From assembly GCF_900087055.1 (NCBI RefSeq), contig NZ_LT575468.1:1984001-2048000 (forward strand): DNA of 64,000 nucleotides, written 5' to 3'. Both the position numbers and the translations under genes were made by a program. Source of the DNA: Plesiomonas shigelloides. GTDB lineage: Bacteria > Pseudomonadota > Gammaproteobacteria > Enterobacterales > CAMTGL01. Below the pieces are notes generated by a model. The model worked only from the letters and a program-made list of their open reading frames with translations. It ran no database searches and was not told the origin of the DNA. This document shows, piece after piece, positions 35,115 through 45,309 of the stretch. Within the stretch, counting starts at the first letter, position 1. Each line of letters starts with the position of its first letter.

Positions 35115-36053
35115 TTACTCACGCTTGCCTAAAGATTGCTCAGCAGCTTTTAGATAATTATCGCGCCACACAGCGTACTGCGCATCATCAGTTTGCTCAA
35201 AGCGGATCGCACTCCACATCGCCATCAGCATTTCACACCACGGCTGCCAGCTGACGATATCCTGCTGTAACCGGTGTAACCAATCCTCCTGCGCAGTAGC
35301 CGATGAGCCAACGCACTCGCTATCAGCGGCATACACTGTCTCGGTAGGATAGACAGTCTCGGCGTAATAACGACAAAACTGCTGACGCTGCGCGCGATTA
35401 AACCCATTGGCCTCAAATAGCAAAATCAGCTCACAGGCTAAGGGGCTGCGCGCTGCATATTCCCAGTCAATCAGCGCCAGTGTAGCGCCATCAGACACTA
35501 AATTTCCGGGATGGATATCATGATGTGCCAGCACCGGAAACCACCAGCAGGGCGAGCGAAGAGACGCAAAACGCGCACACAGGGAAAACAGCGCTTCAGG
35601 TTGTTTTTCTGCGCTAAGTTGCTGACGATAAAATTGCAAACGGCTGGGAATATCTAGCTGCAGTTCGCTATCAATCGGATGGAAGCGGCGCATCAAGGTA
35701 ACAAGATGGCGTTGTGCGCACGCATCGTCAGCCAGTGTATGCGGCCACGGCGAACCTTCTAGCCAGCTCACCACCAACCAACGGGCATTGTAAAACAGTA
35801 CCAGCGGTAAAAAGTCCGAACTTGCAACCTGCTCGCCAATTGCACATAGCAGGTGCCGCTCGCGCTCACGACTGACACCTTGCATCTGCAGCTGCGCATT
35901 TTGGCTACGTGCAACATAGCGCCGCCCATCGCACAGCTCAATCAATAGACTACCACCGGATAACCCAGTTAACGGACGAATCGCCTGCACCGGCGCTGGC
36001 CAACACGGCAGTGACTTTAGCTCATGCACCAACGAGTCTTGCGCATCATTCAT
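35115..36053 (-). CDS. thiK: Thiamine kinase ThiK
   Basis: This 312-aa member of the APH/choline-kinase fold has the catalytic loop LAHHDIHPGNLVSDG (near residue 170) and the metal site ALIDWEYA (near 190). In E. coli ThiK phosphorylates thiamine during salvage. The first 15 bases overlap ycfL in an ATGA junction. The assignment rests on motifs plus conserved order between nagZ and ycfL; other aminoglycoside-type kinases are less likely. Confidence 0.85.
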   Translation of the reverse strand: MNDAQDSLVHELKSLPCWPAPVQAIRPLTGLSGGSLLIELCDGRRYVARSQNAQLQMQGVSRERERHLLCAIGEQVASSDFLPLVLFYNARWLVVSWLEGSPWPHTLADDACAQRHLVTLMRRFHPIDSELQLDIPSRLQFYRQQLSAEKQPEALFSLCARFASLRSPCWWFPVLAHHDIHPGNLVSDGATLALIDWEYAARSPLACELILLFEANGFNRAQRQQFCRYYAETVYPTETVYAADSECVGSSATAQEDWLHRLQQDIVSWQPWCEMLMAMWSAIRFEQTDDAQYAVWRDNYLKAAEQSLGKRE

Positions 36054-36505
36054 GGCGCAATATTGCCAGTTGGCAGCGATGCCGCTTTACTGAGTGGGCG
36101 CACATGCAAACGATAGGATGTGGCTTGCGGCTCTTGCGCGGTGATACGGGTCGTCCAGACCTGATGCGCGCTCAGCGTGACTTGCTGCCATGGCGTCGGA
36201 TCATTATCCAGCTCAATGCCCTGCGCGTCATACCAGTACAAACGGTATTCCAGCGTCAGCGGCTGCGCCTGACGATTTTGCAGCTGTATGCCGACGCGTA
36301 GTGGCTGGCCAAATCCTTCACGATGGCTTTGCACGTTCACCTGCTCGCTCAAGGCGGCATCGGCCAACACTAATGGCTGCTGCGCGACCTCAAAGCCAGT
36401 AAATCCTCGGCTAGCACACCCAGAAAGCAGTGCGCACATAAACCAACCTACAATGGCTAGGGTGCGACGCGGATAAAAGTGCGAAATCTTTTGGCTCACA
36501 GTCAC
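36050..36505 (-). CDS. ycfL: YcfL-family lipoprotein (DUF1425)
   Basis: This 151-aa protein has a lipobox LLSGC near residue 30 after a basic n-region and a hydrophobic core. It is exported and lipidated, probably by the Lol pathway. The mature part is beta-rich (YRLYWYDAQGIELDNDPTPW). The start appears to be GTG 36505 with a weak ribosome site. In E. coli lpoB lies between ycfL and thiK; here the genes overlap and lpoB is absent. Confidence 0.85.
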   Translation of the reverse strand: MTVSQKISHFYPRRTLAIVGWFMCALLSGCASRGFTGFEVAQQPLVLADAALSEQVNVQSHREGFGQPLRVGIQLQNRQAQPLTLEYRLYWYDAQGIELDNDPTPWQQVTLSAHQVWTTRITAQEPQATSYRLHVRPLSKAASLPTGNIAP

Positions 36506-36596
36506 TGTTTGCTGCTCTTCTTGATACTTAATTGATACTTAAGCACTGAGACATACGCTCTGATACATAAGTCAGCGATACATCCCAATAATAACA

Positions 36597-36617
36597 GCGC
36601 CGGACATCGGCCGGCGC
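36597..36617 (-). terminator. Hairpin after hinT
   Basis: GCGCCGG / CCGGCGC stem with a short T-containing tail on the minus strand. Weak terminator between hinT and ycfL. Confidence 0.5.
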
Positions 36618-36652
36618 ATTATGTTTTCCCTTAAGCCGCACGAATGCGTGCT

Positions 36653-37003
36653 TTAGCGGGCCAGCAGTGGCCCTAACGGACGGCCACCCAGCAGGTGCAT
36701 GTGAATATGGAACACCTCCTGACCGGCGTGACGGTTACAGTTCATCACTAAACGGTAGCCATCTTCGGCAATGCCTTCTGCCGCTGCAATCTTGGCCGCG
36801 GCGGTGATCATACGACCCAAGGCCAGCTCATCTTGCGCCTGCACATCATTGGTGGTTGGGATCAGATGATTGGGCACAATCAGAATGTGAGTCGGCGCCT
36901 GTGGGCTAATATCACGAAATGCGGTCACCAGTTCATCTTGGTACACCACATCCGATGGGATCTCGCGGCGGATAATTTTACTGAAAATAGTTTCTTCTGG
37001 CAT
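36653..37003 (-). CDS. hinT: HIT-family nucleotide hydrolase HinT
   Basis: This 116-aa protein is a purine-nucleoside phosphoramidase with the histidine triad His99, His101, His103 ([14 protein letters not shown]). It starts [20 protein letters not shown], typical of HinT. E. coli order hinT-ycfL is kept. Confidence 0.97.
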   Translation of the reverse strand: MPEETIFSKIIRREIPSDVVYQDELVTAFRDISPQAPTHILIVPNHLIPTTNDVQAQDELALGRMITAAAKIAAAEGIAEDGYRLVMNCNRHAGQEVFHIHMHLLGGRPLGPLLAR

Positions 37004-37311
37004 GACTCACTCCCCTCACTTTAGCCATAACGCTCAGTCATTCACAATGCCGGTTAGTATGGCTGACTTAGCCGGTGCATACAACGGTGTCACATTACTG
37101 CAAGTTGTCTGAAACGAGGTTGCAAATTCGTTATTTGTCTCGAAAAACCAACACGCCAGTTACCGTTACAATTCAACACGCTTGCCGCCCTGCCGATACC
37201 CGAATTAAAGAAGGTCAGGCAGACCCTCTTCTGTACTTACAGGCTATGTTTACCATAAACAGTAAGCATGATACCGGATGTCGCACATTCATATCTGTGA
37301 TGTTGAATTCT

Positions 37312-39309
37312 ATGGACAAGAAAAAAAACGCTTCTGTGATTCGCCATATGGTGATCGGTTTTGTGGTACTGGTAGCGGCATTCATTGCGGCTAACCTGTT
37401 TGCACTGAATGTCTCTGGCCAGATGAAATACAGTCTGGACGAAGTCACGCAAGAGGCTGTGCCGGTCACCGAGGTCGCTTCTGAGCTGACCTTGTCCTTA
37501 CTCACCGCTGACAAATGGCTCAAATCGTTTGTCGCCAGCCGCGATCCTGCGCTGCTTTCTAGCAGCCAAAGCGCATTTGAGCAGGGAAATCGTGATTACC
37601 TGCAACAACTCGAAGAGTTCAAGCAACTCAATGCCGAGCATGAAAATATGCCGGTTTCCCAGTTGGCGGAGGTCGAAAAACACTACTTTGCGCCCGCGTT
37701 ACAAACCTTCCAGCAATATGATGCGATTTTACGTGGTCGCCAGACCATCAGCGCGGCAGTGCAAAGCTTCCAAAATAAAAAGATGGAGCTGCAATACGGC
37801 CTGAAAACGCTGATTGATAACGGTGACAACGAAGTCATCAAACTCACCAGCGGCTCATTTTTCAATAGCTTACGCGAGATGGATCAAACCACCTCCGATG
37901 CACTGGCCAGCCAAGATCCGGCCGCCATCGAAAAAGCGATGAAAGCCAACAAAGTCAACATTGGCCGCCTTGGCTACGCCTTTAAAGGCTTAGTCGCGCA
38001 AGTCCCGATGCTGGGCGAGCGCTATGGTGAGATGTTTGAAGCCTTCCTGACCGATGCCGGACGCAAAAATGGCGTCTTACAACAGCACTACGATTTCATC
38101 TTGCAAGAACAGCAAGTCAATCAAGACATCGCGGCGCTATCTGCCGCCTTAGAGCAAGCGCTCGGCATGCTGCAAACGCTGCGCGACAACGCGAAAAATC
38201 ATATGTCATTGCTGGCGGAACAAGCGGATACCAGCTACAAACGCAGTTTCTGGGTAGCCAGTGCGCTATCACTTGCTGTAGTGCTGATCGCTGTCATCAC
38301 CGGCTGGTTACTGGCACGCTCAGTGCGCAAACCGGTTCAAGCCATCTTACAAACCTTGCGCAACATTGAGCGCGGTAACATGACCGAACGCGTGGCGGTC
38401 AGCAGTGATAACGAGTTTGGCTTGATTGCCGAGCACATCAACAAGATGGTGGCACAGCTGCACCATATCTTGGAGCAGATCTCTCACTCCTCAACCCAGC
38501 TAACCCATGTGACATTGCTGAATCAGGATAACGCTACGGTCGCCAAAGCCGCGGTGGAGTCACAGCGCGAACAAACCGCCAGTGTCGCCACGGCTATGTC
38601 ACAGATGGAGCACTCGGTTAAAGAGATTGCCCGTAGCGTGAATCATACGCTGGATCAGGTCCTGCAACTGGAAGCCACCGTGACGCAAAGTGATGCGCTA
38701 GTACAGGAAAATGTGCATACCACCCAACAGCTCTCTGATCGCCTGCAAAGCACGGCAGCCGTGGTCAAAACCGTGGCGGGTATGAGTGAGAAGATTGGCT
38801 CCATCTTGGATGTGATCCGCAGCATTGCCGATCAGACCAACTTGCTGGCACTCAACGCCGCCATCGAAGCGGCACGCGCAGGTGATATGGGCCGCGGCTT
38901 TGCGGTGGTAGCCGACGAGGTGCGGGTCCTAGCTAAGCGCACCACAGATTCCACCGGCCAAATCGAGCAAATGATCTCCGAGCTGCAAAACGGCACCCGC
39001 TCGGCGCTCAATACGGTTGAAGGCTGCTTAAATGATATGGCGCTCAGCACCAGCCAGACCACCCAAACTGGCGCAGCGATGAAAGTGATCGCCGATGGTC
39101 TGGGCCAGATTAGCGATATGAACTCACAAATCGCCAATGCCGCGACCGAGCAAGAAGCCACCTCAACCGATATCGCCCGTAATCTGGAAGAGATCTCGCG
39201 GCTGGCCGACCAGAACTTTGCCAGCATCGAGCAAATGGCCGGTAACAGTACCCAACTGGAAAATCTGGCGGCATCCCAAGAAACCTTGGTACGTCAGTTC
39301 GTATTGTAA
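37312..39309 (+). CDS. Methyl-accepting chemotaxis protein
   Basis: This chemoreceptor of about 665 residues has an N-terminal membrane segment ([20 protein letters not shown]), a helical periplasmic sensor of about 270 residues, and a second membrane segment ([20 protein letters not shown]). A HAMP domain and the signalling domain with the hairpin tip [20 protein letters not shown] follow. It signals to CheA/CheW. Ligand unknown. ATG 37312 (MDKKKN) was chosen because membrane topology fits; ribosome site is weak and an in-frame ATG lies four codons upstream. Confidence 0.9.
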   Translation: MDKKKNASVIRHMVIGFVVLVAAFIAANLFALNVSGQMKYSLDEVTQEAVPVTEVASELTLSLLTADKWLKSFVASRDPALLSSSQSAFEQGNRDYLQQLEEFKQLNAEHENMPVSQLAEVEKHYFAPALQTFQQYDAILRGRQTISAAVQSFQNKKMELQYGLKTLIDNGDNEVIKLTSGSFFNSLREMDQTTSDALASQDPAAIEKAMKANKVNIGRLGYAFKGLVAQVPMLGERYGEMFEAFLTDAGRKNGVLQQHYDFILQEQQVNQDIAALSAALEQALGMLQTLRDNAKNHMSLLAEQADTSYKRSFWVASALSLAVVLIAVITGWLLARSVRKPVQAILQTLRNIERGNMTERVAVSSDNEFGLIAEHINKMVAQLHHILEQISHSSTQLTHVTLLNQDNATVAKAAVESQREQTASVATAMSQMEHSVKEIARSVNHTLDQVLQLEATVTQSDALVQENVHTTQQLSDRLQSTAAVVKTVAGMSEKIGSILDVIRSIADQTNLLALNAAIEAARAGDMGRGFAVVADEVRVLAKRTTDSTGQIEQMISELQNGTRSALNTVEGCLNDMALSTSQTTQTGAAMKVIADGLGQISDMNSQIANAATEQEATSTDIARNLEEISRLADQNFASIEQMAGNSTQLENLAASQETLVRQFVL

Positions 39310-39333
39310 CCTCTGTTAATCCCGCTAATTGTC

Positions 39334-39360
39334 GCGCCGGGCTTGCTCGGCGCTTTATTT
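39334..39360 (+). terminator. Terminator of the chemoreceptor gene
   Basis: GCGCCG / CGGCGC with an eight-base loop followed by TTTATTT. Confidence 0.65.
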
Positions 39361-39596
39361 AGGCAAACTCCGGCCTTATATCGCACAGCATTTAGCTATG
39401 CGCGCAAACATCTTCCCCTCGCTATCTCGCCACATAGCGAAAGCCTCCACGCTCAATCAGTTAGCTCGCTGGCAAGACCTTGTTTGCGATCCTGACCAAA
39501 CGATTGCATATCCAGTAAACCAAGGCACAAATTACACTCCCCGCCCGATTTCAATTCCAGTATAGTTAGGCAAATTCTGCGGAAAGGATGTAAGCA

Positions 39597-40946
39597 ATGA
39601 CGACGTTATTGATAAAAAATGCCACCATGATCAACGAAGGCCGCCGTAGTGAAGGCGACATGCTGATTAAAGATGGCCGTATCAGTCACATCAGCAGCAG
39701 CATCAGTGCGGCGGACAATGCCGAAATCATTGATGCAAAAGGGAAGCTGCTTATTCCGGGGATGATTGATGACCAAGTGCATTTTCGTGAGCCTGGCTTC
39801 CCGCTAAAGGGCACCATTGCCAGCGAATCGCGCGCCGCTGTCGCCGGTGGCGTGACTTCCTACATGGAAATGCCGAACGTCAACCCGCAAACCACCAATC
39901 TGCAAGCGCTGGAAGATAAATACGCGCGGGCAGCAAGCTCTTCCGTGGCTAACTTCAGCTTCTACCTCGGGGCGACCAACGATAACCTGGATGAAATCCG
40001 TCGTTTATCAGTCGATCAGGCCTGTGGCGTGAAGATTTTCATGGGCGCATCTACCGGTAACATGCTGGTGGATAATGCCGATACCTTAGCCGCCATTTTT
40101 GCTGAAAGCCCCGTGCTGATCGCCACTCACTGCGAAGATACGCCATCGATCAAATTGCTGGAGGATGAGTATCGAGCGCGCTTCGGCGACGATGTGCCAG
40201 CCCGTGAACATGGCCGCATTCGCTCCGCTGCTGCGTGCTTGAAGTCATCACGTCTGGCTGTCGAGCTGGCGAAAAAGCACGGTACACGTCTGCACGTTTT
40301 GCACATCACCACCAAAGAAGAGCTGGCGCTGTTTGAGGCCGCGCCAACACTGGAAGATCTGCGTAAAAAGCAAATCACCGCCGAAGCCTGCGTACACCAC
40401 CTGTTCTATAACGAAAATGATTATGACCGCTTAGGCCACTTGATTAAGTGCAACCCAGCGATTAAAGGCGTGGAAGACCAGCTGGCATTGCAAGAAGCGG
40501 TGCGTAATGGCGTGATTGATATTATCGCCACCGACCACGCGCCTCATACTTGGGATGAAAAGCAAAATACTTACTTCGGCGCGCCATCGGGTCTGCCGTT
40601 AGTACAGCATCCGTTGCTGGCACTGTTTGACTTGCATCGTCAAGGCGCGTTGTCACTGGAATTGCTGGTGCAAAAAACCAGTCATGCCGTAGCCGAACGT
40701 TTCCAACTGCAAGATCGCGGCTATCTGCGTGAAGGATACTGGGCGGATTTAACCTTGGTTGATCTGGACTCACCATTTACCGTCAACAAAGAAAACCTGT
40801 TCTATCAGTGCGGCTGGTCTCCGTTTGAAGGCCATACCTTCCCTGCGCGCATTGATACCACATTGGTTAACGGCGAAGTGGTGTTCCGCAATGCGGCTCA
40901 CACTACCGCTCGTCCAGGGCAGCGTCTGCGCTTTAATCGTGGTTAA
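39597..40946 (+). CDS. Dihydroorotase-family amidohydrolase
   Basis: This 449-aa metal-dependent amidohydrolase is of the dihydroorotase/allantoinase group. Motifs are FREPG after residue 62, GVKIFMGAST (a Lys that is carboxylated in relatives), THCED, LHVLHIT and ATDHAPHT. The first metal site normally reads HxHxRE; here it is QVHFRE with Gln60 in place of the first His. Activity as pyrimidine-pathway dihydroorotase is thus plausible but not certain. AAAGGATG precedes the ATG. It stands alone between two terminators. Confidence 0.8.
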   Translation: MTTLLIKNATMINEGRRSEGDMLIKDGRISHISSSISAADNAEIIDAKGKLLIPGMIDDQVHFREPGFPLKGTIASESRAAVAGGVTSYMEMPNVNPQTTNLQALEDKYARAASSSVANFSFYLGATNDNLDEIRRLSVDQACGVKIFMGASTGNMLVDNADTLAAIFAESPVLIATHCEDTPSIKLLEDEYRARFGDDVPAREHGRIRSAAACLKSSRLAVELAKKHGTRLHVLHITTKEELALFEAAPTLEDLRKKQITAEACVHHLFYNENDYDRLGHLIKCNPAIKGVEDQLALQEAVRNGVIDIIATDHAPHTWDEKQNTYFGAPSGLPLVQHPLLALFDLHRQGALSLELLVQKTSHAVAERFQLQDRGYLREGYWADLTLVDLDSPFTVNKENLFYQCGWSPFEGHTFPARIDTTLVNGEVVFRNAAHTTARPGQRLRFNRG

Positions 40947-40992
40947 TAATCGTGGCTAATCGCTTTTCACTCGTGACACTCTAATCTTCAGT

Positions 40993-41017
40993 CCCCTGCT
41001 TGCAGGGGATTTTTTTA
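40993..41017 (+). terminator. Terminator of the dihydroorotase-like gene
   Basis: CCCCTGC-TT-GCAGGGG followed by a run of T. Confidence 0.85.
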
Positions 41018-41052
41018 TCTCTCATCCCCCATCATTAAAAAAACAGCAAAAC

Positions 41053-41079
41053 AAAAAAGGAGCCCTTAGGCTCCTTTTT
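41053..41079. terminator. Terminator of ptsG (bidirectional)
   Basis: AAAAAGGAGCC-CTTA-GGCTCCTTTTT, symmetrical with A and T runs. It ends ptsG on the minus strand and backs up the plus-strand terminator. Confidence 0.85.
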
Positions 41080-41114
41080 CTTTCGCTTACGTGATTGCAC
41101 ATCACTGCGGGTAA

Positions 41115-42572
41115 TTAGTTACCACGCATGTAGATGTCCATATCAGTTTTCAGGTTGTCAGACTTAGTACCGAAGATAGCCTGCACACCGGAGCCGGCAA
41201 CAACCACGCCCGCAGCACCCAGTTTCTTCAGACCAGCTTGGTCAACCTTGGATACATCTGCCACACCCACACGCAGACGTGTGATACAGGCATCCAAGCT
41301 AGTGATGTTTTCTTTACCACCAAAGGCTTCAACCAGTGCTTTCGCCATTTCGGAGCCAGAAGCTTCGTTTGCATCAGCAGTTTCGTCTTCACGACCAGGC
41401 GTTTTCAGATCCAGCTTAACGATAGCTACACGGAATACGATGTAGTAAATCGCAGCATAGATAGGACCAACGATGAAGAACATCCAGCCATTAGTAGACA
41501 GGTGATAGAACAGACCGAAGTCGATCGCACCGTGGGAGAAAGTCATACCGTGCTTCATGCCCAGCAGGATCAGCAGGACGTATGCAGAGCCAGCCAGCAG
41601 TGCGTGGATGATATACAGCACTGGCGCTACGAACATGAACGCAAATTCGATTGGTTCGGTAATACCGGTCAGGAATGAAGTCAGCGCAGCTGAAATCATG
41701 ATACCACCGATCTTAGCGCGGTTTTCTGGCTTAGCAGTGTGCCACATAGCGATAGCAGCAGCAGGCAGGCCCCACATTTTGAACATGTAGCCACCAGCCA
41801 TGTTACCTGCAGTTGGGTCACCCATCAGGTAGCGCTGAATTTCACCAGTGATCCACTTACCACCTTCTGCCAGACACGCAGGCTCAGAGGTAATCGCTGC
41901 CACAACCTTACTGTTCACCACACAAGCTTCACCGGCTTGATAGAAGAACGGTACGTTCCAGATGTGGTGCAGACCGAATGGGATCAGAGAACGCTCAACC
42001 ACGCCGTAGATACCGAACGCCATAGCAGGGTTCTGGTGCACAGCCCAGTTAGAGAACGCTTGGATACCGGCACCGATTGGAGGCCATACCACTGACAGCA
42101 CTACGCCCAGTACGATACAGGTAAACGCAGTGATGATAGGTACGAAGCGCTTACCCGCAAAGAAGCCCAGATAATCTGGCAACTGAATGCGGTAGAAGCG
42201 GTTAAACATATAGCCTGCTAGGGCACCGGCGAGAATACCACCGAGAACCCCGGTATCGATCTTCTCAACGCCCATCACACCGGCCATTACGGTCAGTGTT
42301 GCAGCCATTACGCCGTAACCGACGGTCGCCGCCAGCGCAGCAACACCATCGTTATTGGTAAAGCCCAGAGCTACACCGATGGCGAACAGAAGAGGCATCT
42401 GGCCGAATACGGAACCACCAGCCTGCTCCATAATGTTAGAGACAATTTCCGGCAGCCAGCTGAAGTTAGCGGCACCGACACCGAGCAAAATACCAGCAAC
42501 CGGCAGAACCGATACTGGCAGCATCAGTGCTTTACCTACCTTTTGTAGGCCAGCGAATGCATCCTTTATCAT
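41115..42572 (-). CDS. ptsG: Glucose-specific PTS enzyme IICB
   Basis: This 485-aa permease takes up and phosphorylates glucose. The IIC membrane domain covers residues 1-390, with the conserved ITEPIEF loop near 304. The IIB domain follows the linker ([13 protein letters not shown]) and carries the phosphorylated Cys429 in [10 protein letters not shown]. Length is like E. coli PtsG (477 aa). The ATG lies 12 bases after AGGAG, embedded in direct repeats. Confidence 0.97.
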   Translation of the reverse strand: MIKDAFAGLQKVGKALMLPVSVLPVAGILLGVGAANFSWLPEIVSNIMEQAGGSVFGQMPLLFAIGVALGFTNNDGVAALAATVGYGVMAATLTVMAGVMGVEKIDTGVLGGILAGALAGYMFNRFYRIQLPDYLGFFAGKRFVPIITAFTCIVLGVVLSVVWPPIGAGIQAFSNWAVHQNPAMAFGIYGVVERSLIPFGLHHIWNVPFFYQAGEACVVNSKVVAAITSEPACLAEGGKWITGEIQRYLMGDPTAGNMAGGYMFKMWGLPAAAIAMWHTAKPENRAKIGGIMISAALTSFLTGITEPIEFAFMFVAPVLYIIHALLAGSAYVLLILLGMKHGMTFSHGAIDFGLFYHLSTNGWMFFIVGPIYAAIYYIVFRVAIVKLDLKTPGREDETADANEASGSEMAKALVEAFGGKENITSLDACITRLRVGVADVSKVDQAGLKKLGAAGVVVAGSGVQAIFGTKSDNLKTDMDIYMRGN

Positions 42573-42600
42573 GTGAGTATGTGCTCCTGAGTGAGTATGT
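42573..42600 (-). promoter_or_regulatory. ptsG translation-start region, possible SgrS target
   Basis: A 10-bp direct repeat (GTGAGTATGT on plus, 42573-42582 and 42591-42600) brackets the ribosome site AGGAGC. In sense it reads ACATACTCACTCAGGAGCAC. It shares CTCAGGAGCAC with the E. coli ptsG region that pairs with the small RNA SgrS, as I remember it. No SgrS gene is in this window. Confidence 0.45.
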
Positions 42601-43452
42601 TACTAAGAGGTTTTTATTATTACAGTTATTACCAAGAACTCTGTTTGTAATTTAGTGACATAATAGAAAAATAAATGTCGATATTGTTTGACGGCTGTCA
42701 TATTAAAATAAGCCGACAAATCACCAGTTCGCATTTCTTTTAGCTTGATCACATCTCAGTTTGGGTCCAAACAGCCGCTCCAAAAGCCTTCAAACTTCAC
42801 AAATTAAATATTTCACGCCCTAAAGTAATTATTTTTAGCGAAAAAACTTTTTATAAAATGTTATGTTGTCAGGTTTGGTGCGATTCTCGCCCGCATACGC
42901 TGGCATATCTGTCACATTCAGCGATTGCGGTTTGAACACTAAAAGCTGAAAGTAAATGACATATTTTTTCTCAAAAAATAACATTCACTCACTGCCGATT
43001 TAATGTGCACCGATTTATTTTACGCCTAATAATAATAGATTATCGCTATTCCTGCTAATCCCGTTCTTCGACAAACGCTCCGACGTCACAATAATTTTAC
43101 ACCCAAAGAACAAAAATACCGGCCTAATGAGCAGTGCATGCTTAGCTATTAGCGCAATCGCTTCCGAACCGCCTATTTTTTCAGCGCAAAGACAAAAATA
43201 CCGTTTCACGACGCGCAAATTGCGCATTAATCAATCGGCTATGCATCCAAACTCATGTCATTGGATGTAATAATCGGGCGCAATCAGGAGTAAAGCGCGA
43301 AACAACGCCTACGGTTGGCAAGCGATATAAGAAGGGAATGCTATTTATACAACACTCAGTCGTAAATAATGAGTGGCAGAGGACAACAGCAAAATAAAGA
43401 TTAAAAAGACAAAAGACAAAAGACAAAAGACAAAAGACAAACTTTTGACGAT
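42601..43452. other. Long intergenic region ptsG-tatD
   Basis: About 850 bases with AT-rich promoter-like DNA toward ptsG (42600-43000) and no convincing gene. A 70-codon frame at 43015-43227 (minus) has no ribosome site and unnatural composition. A heptamer tandem repeat sits at the left end. No Mlc or CRP site could be fixed by eye. Confidence 0.45.
43404..43438. repeat. Tandem repeat, five copies of AAAAGAC
   Basis: Five perfect 7-bp units in a row between ptsG and the tatD terminator. Such arrays change copy number by slippage, so this is a candidate typing locus. Not inside a gene. Confidence 0.9.
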
Positions 43453-43488
43453 AAAAAGGCAGGTAGCAAACTCCCGTTTGCCCCTGCC
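43453..43488 (-). terminator. Terminator of the yceD-to-tatD cluster
   Basis: On the minus strand GGCAGGGGCAAAC-loop-GTTTGC..CCTGCC and five T. It lies 40 bases after tatD. Confidence 0.8.
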
Positions 43489-43528
43489 CTATCAGGCGCT
43501 CAAATGAGCACTGTGATAACAGCGGATA

Positions 43529-44317
43529 TCAGCTACGCTCAACCTGCGCCGTAGCAAACAAGCGACAGAAGTTCTCCGTCGTTGCTTGCGCAAGGGTCTC
43601 CACAGAAACGCCTTTCAACACCGCCAGATACTCAGCCACGTCACGAACAAACGCCGGCTGATTTTCTTTACCACGGTGCGGTACTGGGGCCAAATACGGT
43701 GAGTCTGTCTCCACCAGTAAGCGCGCCAACGGCACTTCACGGATCGCTTCACGCAGCGCTTCCGCATTACGGAAGGTGATGATCCCTGACACCGAGATAT
43801 AAAAGCCCAGCTCCATCGCCTGACGCGCAAAATCAGCATCTTCGGTAAAGCAGTGGATCACCCCACCGCATTCTTGCGCCTGCTCTTCACGCAAAATACG
43901 TAATGTATCCTCACGCGCATCACGGGTGTGGATAATCAGCGGCTTATTCACTGCCCGCGCAGTACGAATGTGCTCACGGAACACCTCTTGCTGCAAAGCA
44001 ACGGTATCTTCGCTGTAAAAGTAGTCCAGACCGGTTTCGCCAATGGCTACAACTTGCGACTCTGCCGCCAGCTCACGAAACGCGACAGCATCAAACGGCT
44101 CATCCAGATCCAGTGGGTGTACGCCGCATGACAAAGAAACATCACGACGATGGCCGACCAGTGCTTTTAACGCCTGATAGCGGGTTAAGGTCACTCCGAC
44201 ACTCAAAAAATGCTGTACTCCACACTCACGTGCTTTATCCAGTACCGCATCCACGTCCTTATGCAGATCGTTATAATTCAGCCCATCCAAATGGCAATGG
44301 GAATCGATCAGAAACAA
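43529..44317 (-). CDS. ycfH: TatD-family metal-dependent hydrolase YcfH
   Basis: This 262-aa TIM-barrel hydrolase has metal-site motifs FLIDSHCHLDG at the start, GETGLDYFYSED (near 90), IIHTRDA, VIHCFTE and VETDSPYLAP (near 200). E. coli paralogues act as nucleases; the role of YcfH is unclear. TTG 44317 has GAGGAG 7 bases upstream and gives the same N-terminus as E. coli YcfH. It follows holB by 10 bases. Confidence 0.95.
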   Translation of the reverse strand: MFLIDSHCHLDGLNYNDLHKDVDAVLDKARECGVQHFLSVGVTLTRYQALKALVGHRRDVSLSCGVHPLDLDEPFDAVAFRELAAESQVVAIGETGLDYFYSEDTVALQQEVFREHIRTARAVNKPLIIHTRDAREDTLRILREEQAQECGGVIHCFTEDADFARQAMELGFYISVSGIITFRNAEALREAIREVPLARLLVETDSPYLAPVPHRGKENQPAFVRDVAEYLAVLKGVSVETLAQATTENFCRLFATAQVERS

Positions 44318-44327
44318 GGGAAACTCC

Positions 44328-45308
44328 TCAGATATCACTACTCAGACGCAGCCACAAAGTGGTTAATAGCAATTCGCTATTCAAGCTGCCTGATGTCAAT
44401 AATTCATGGCGCAGCGCAGTCAGCACCTGTAGCCAATGCTGCAACGTCACCACATCAATCCGTTGCAGCAGTTGCTCCATCACCGGTTGCATATCTTGAT
44501 TAATGCGCACAGTTTGGCTTCCCAGTGCTAATGCACTGGTTTCCAGCAACAGACTAATAATCCAGCTCAAATTTTCGGCTGGATTCTCTTTCACCAACTG
44601 CGCAATAAAGGTCGGCACATCAGTGGTTTGCAAAAACAACAACAGCCCCTGCAACACATCAGCCCGGCGCTGCATATGATTACCGGCAAGCAAGTCTAGC
44701 GCCGCCAGTGGCGCTCCGCGGCTCAAGCGTAACGCTTGCAGTGCTTGTGCGTGATTAAATCCACTCGCCTGCGGTTGCTGCTGCATCCAACCAAGGGCTT
44801 GCAACTCGTTCGGCACCGTTAAACGCCAACGTTGGCAACGGCTCGCAATGGTCGGCAGCAAACTGGCCGATTCATCCAAACCAAGAATAAAAAACGTATT
44901 CGCCGGAGGCTCTTCCAATGTTTTGAGCAGCGCATTGGCCGATGCTTCATTCAAACGTCCGGCATCCGGCATCCAAATCACTTTAGCGCCGCCTTGCTGG
45001 GCGTGGGTATAGAGCCTTTCGCAGACTTGCCGTACTCGCTCGACCCCTATCTGGCTTTTGCCGCTTTCCGGCTCAAGCTGATAAAAATCAGGATGATTAC
45101 CCGCCGCCATTAACTGACAGCTATGACAATGCCCACACGGCTGCTCACCCACTGGCTGCATGCAGAGCAAGCGCACAGCTAACGCACGTGCCAGTGCATC
45201 CAAGCCCAGACCGGGTAAGGTGCGCAGCAACAGTGCATGGTGCCCCTGACCGCGCAGGTAACCGTGCATAATCTGCTGATAGTCAGCACTCAGCCACGGA
45301 TAATACAT
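44328..45308 (-). CDS. holB: DNA polymerase III subunit delta prime
   Basis: This 326-aa clamp-loader subunit has a zinc module PCGHCHSCQLMAAGNHPD (near 58), the stretch SANALLKTLEEPPANTFFIL (near 125) and the SRC motif IASRCQRW. It loads the beta clamp with the other DnaX-complex subunits. ATG 45308 is preferred (MYYPWLS), with AGGGG upstream. The gene begins 1 base after the tmk stop. Confidence 0.95.
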   Translation of the reverse strand: MYYPWLSADYQQIMHGYLRGQGHHALLLRTLPGLGLDALARALAVRLLCMQPVGEQPCGHCHSCQLMAAGNHPDFYQLEPESGKSQIGVERVRQVCERLYTHAQQGGAKVIWMPDAGRLNEASANALLKTLEEPPANTFFILGLDESASLLPTIASRCQRWRLTVPNELQALGWMQQQPQASGFNHAQALQALRLSRGAPLAALDLLAGNHMQRRADVLQGLLLFLQTTDVPTFIAQLVKENPAENLSWIISLLLETSALALGSQTVRINQDMQPVMEQLLQRIDVVTLQHWLQVLTALRHELLTSGSLNSELLLTTLWLRLSSDI

Positions 45309-45309
45309 C

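Noticed and set aside
43015-43227. 70-codon minus-strand frame in the ptsG-tatD gap
   Set aside because: No ribosome site, Cys/Ile-rich composition unlike neighbours, and no operon context. Treated as non-coding.
43404-43438. CRISPR-like array
   Set aside because: Units are 7 bp and contiguous with no spacers; simple tandem repeat.
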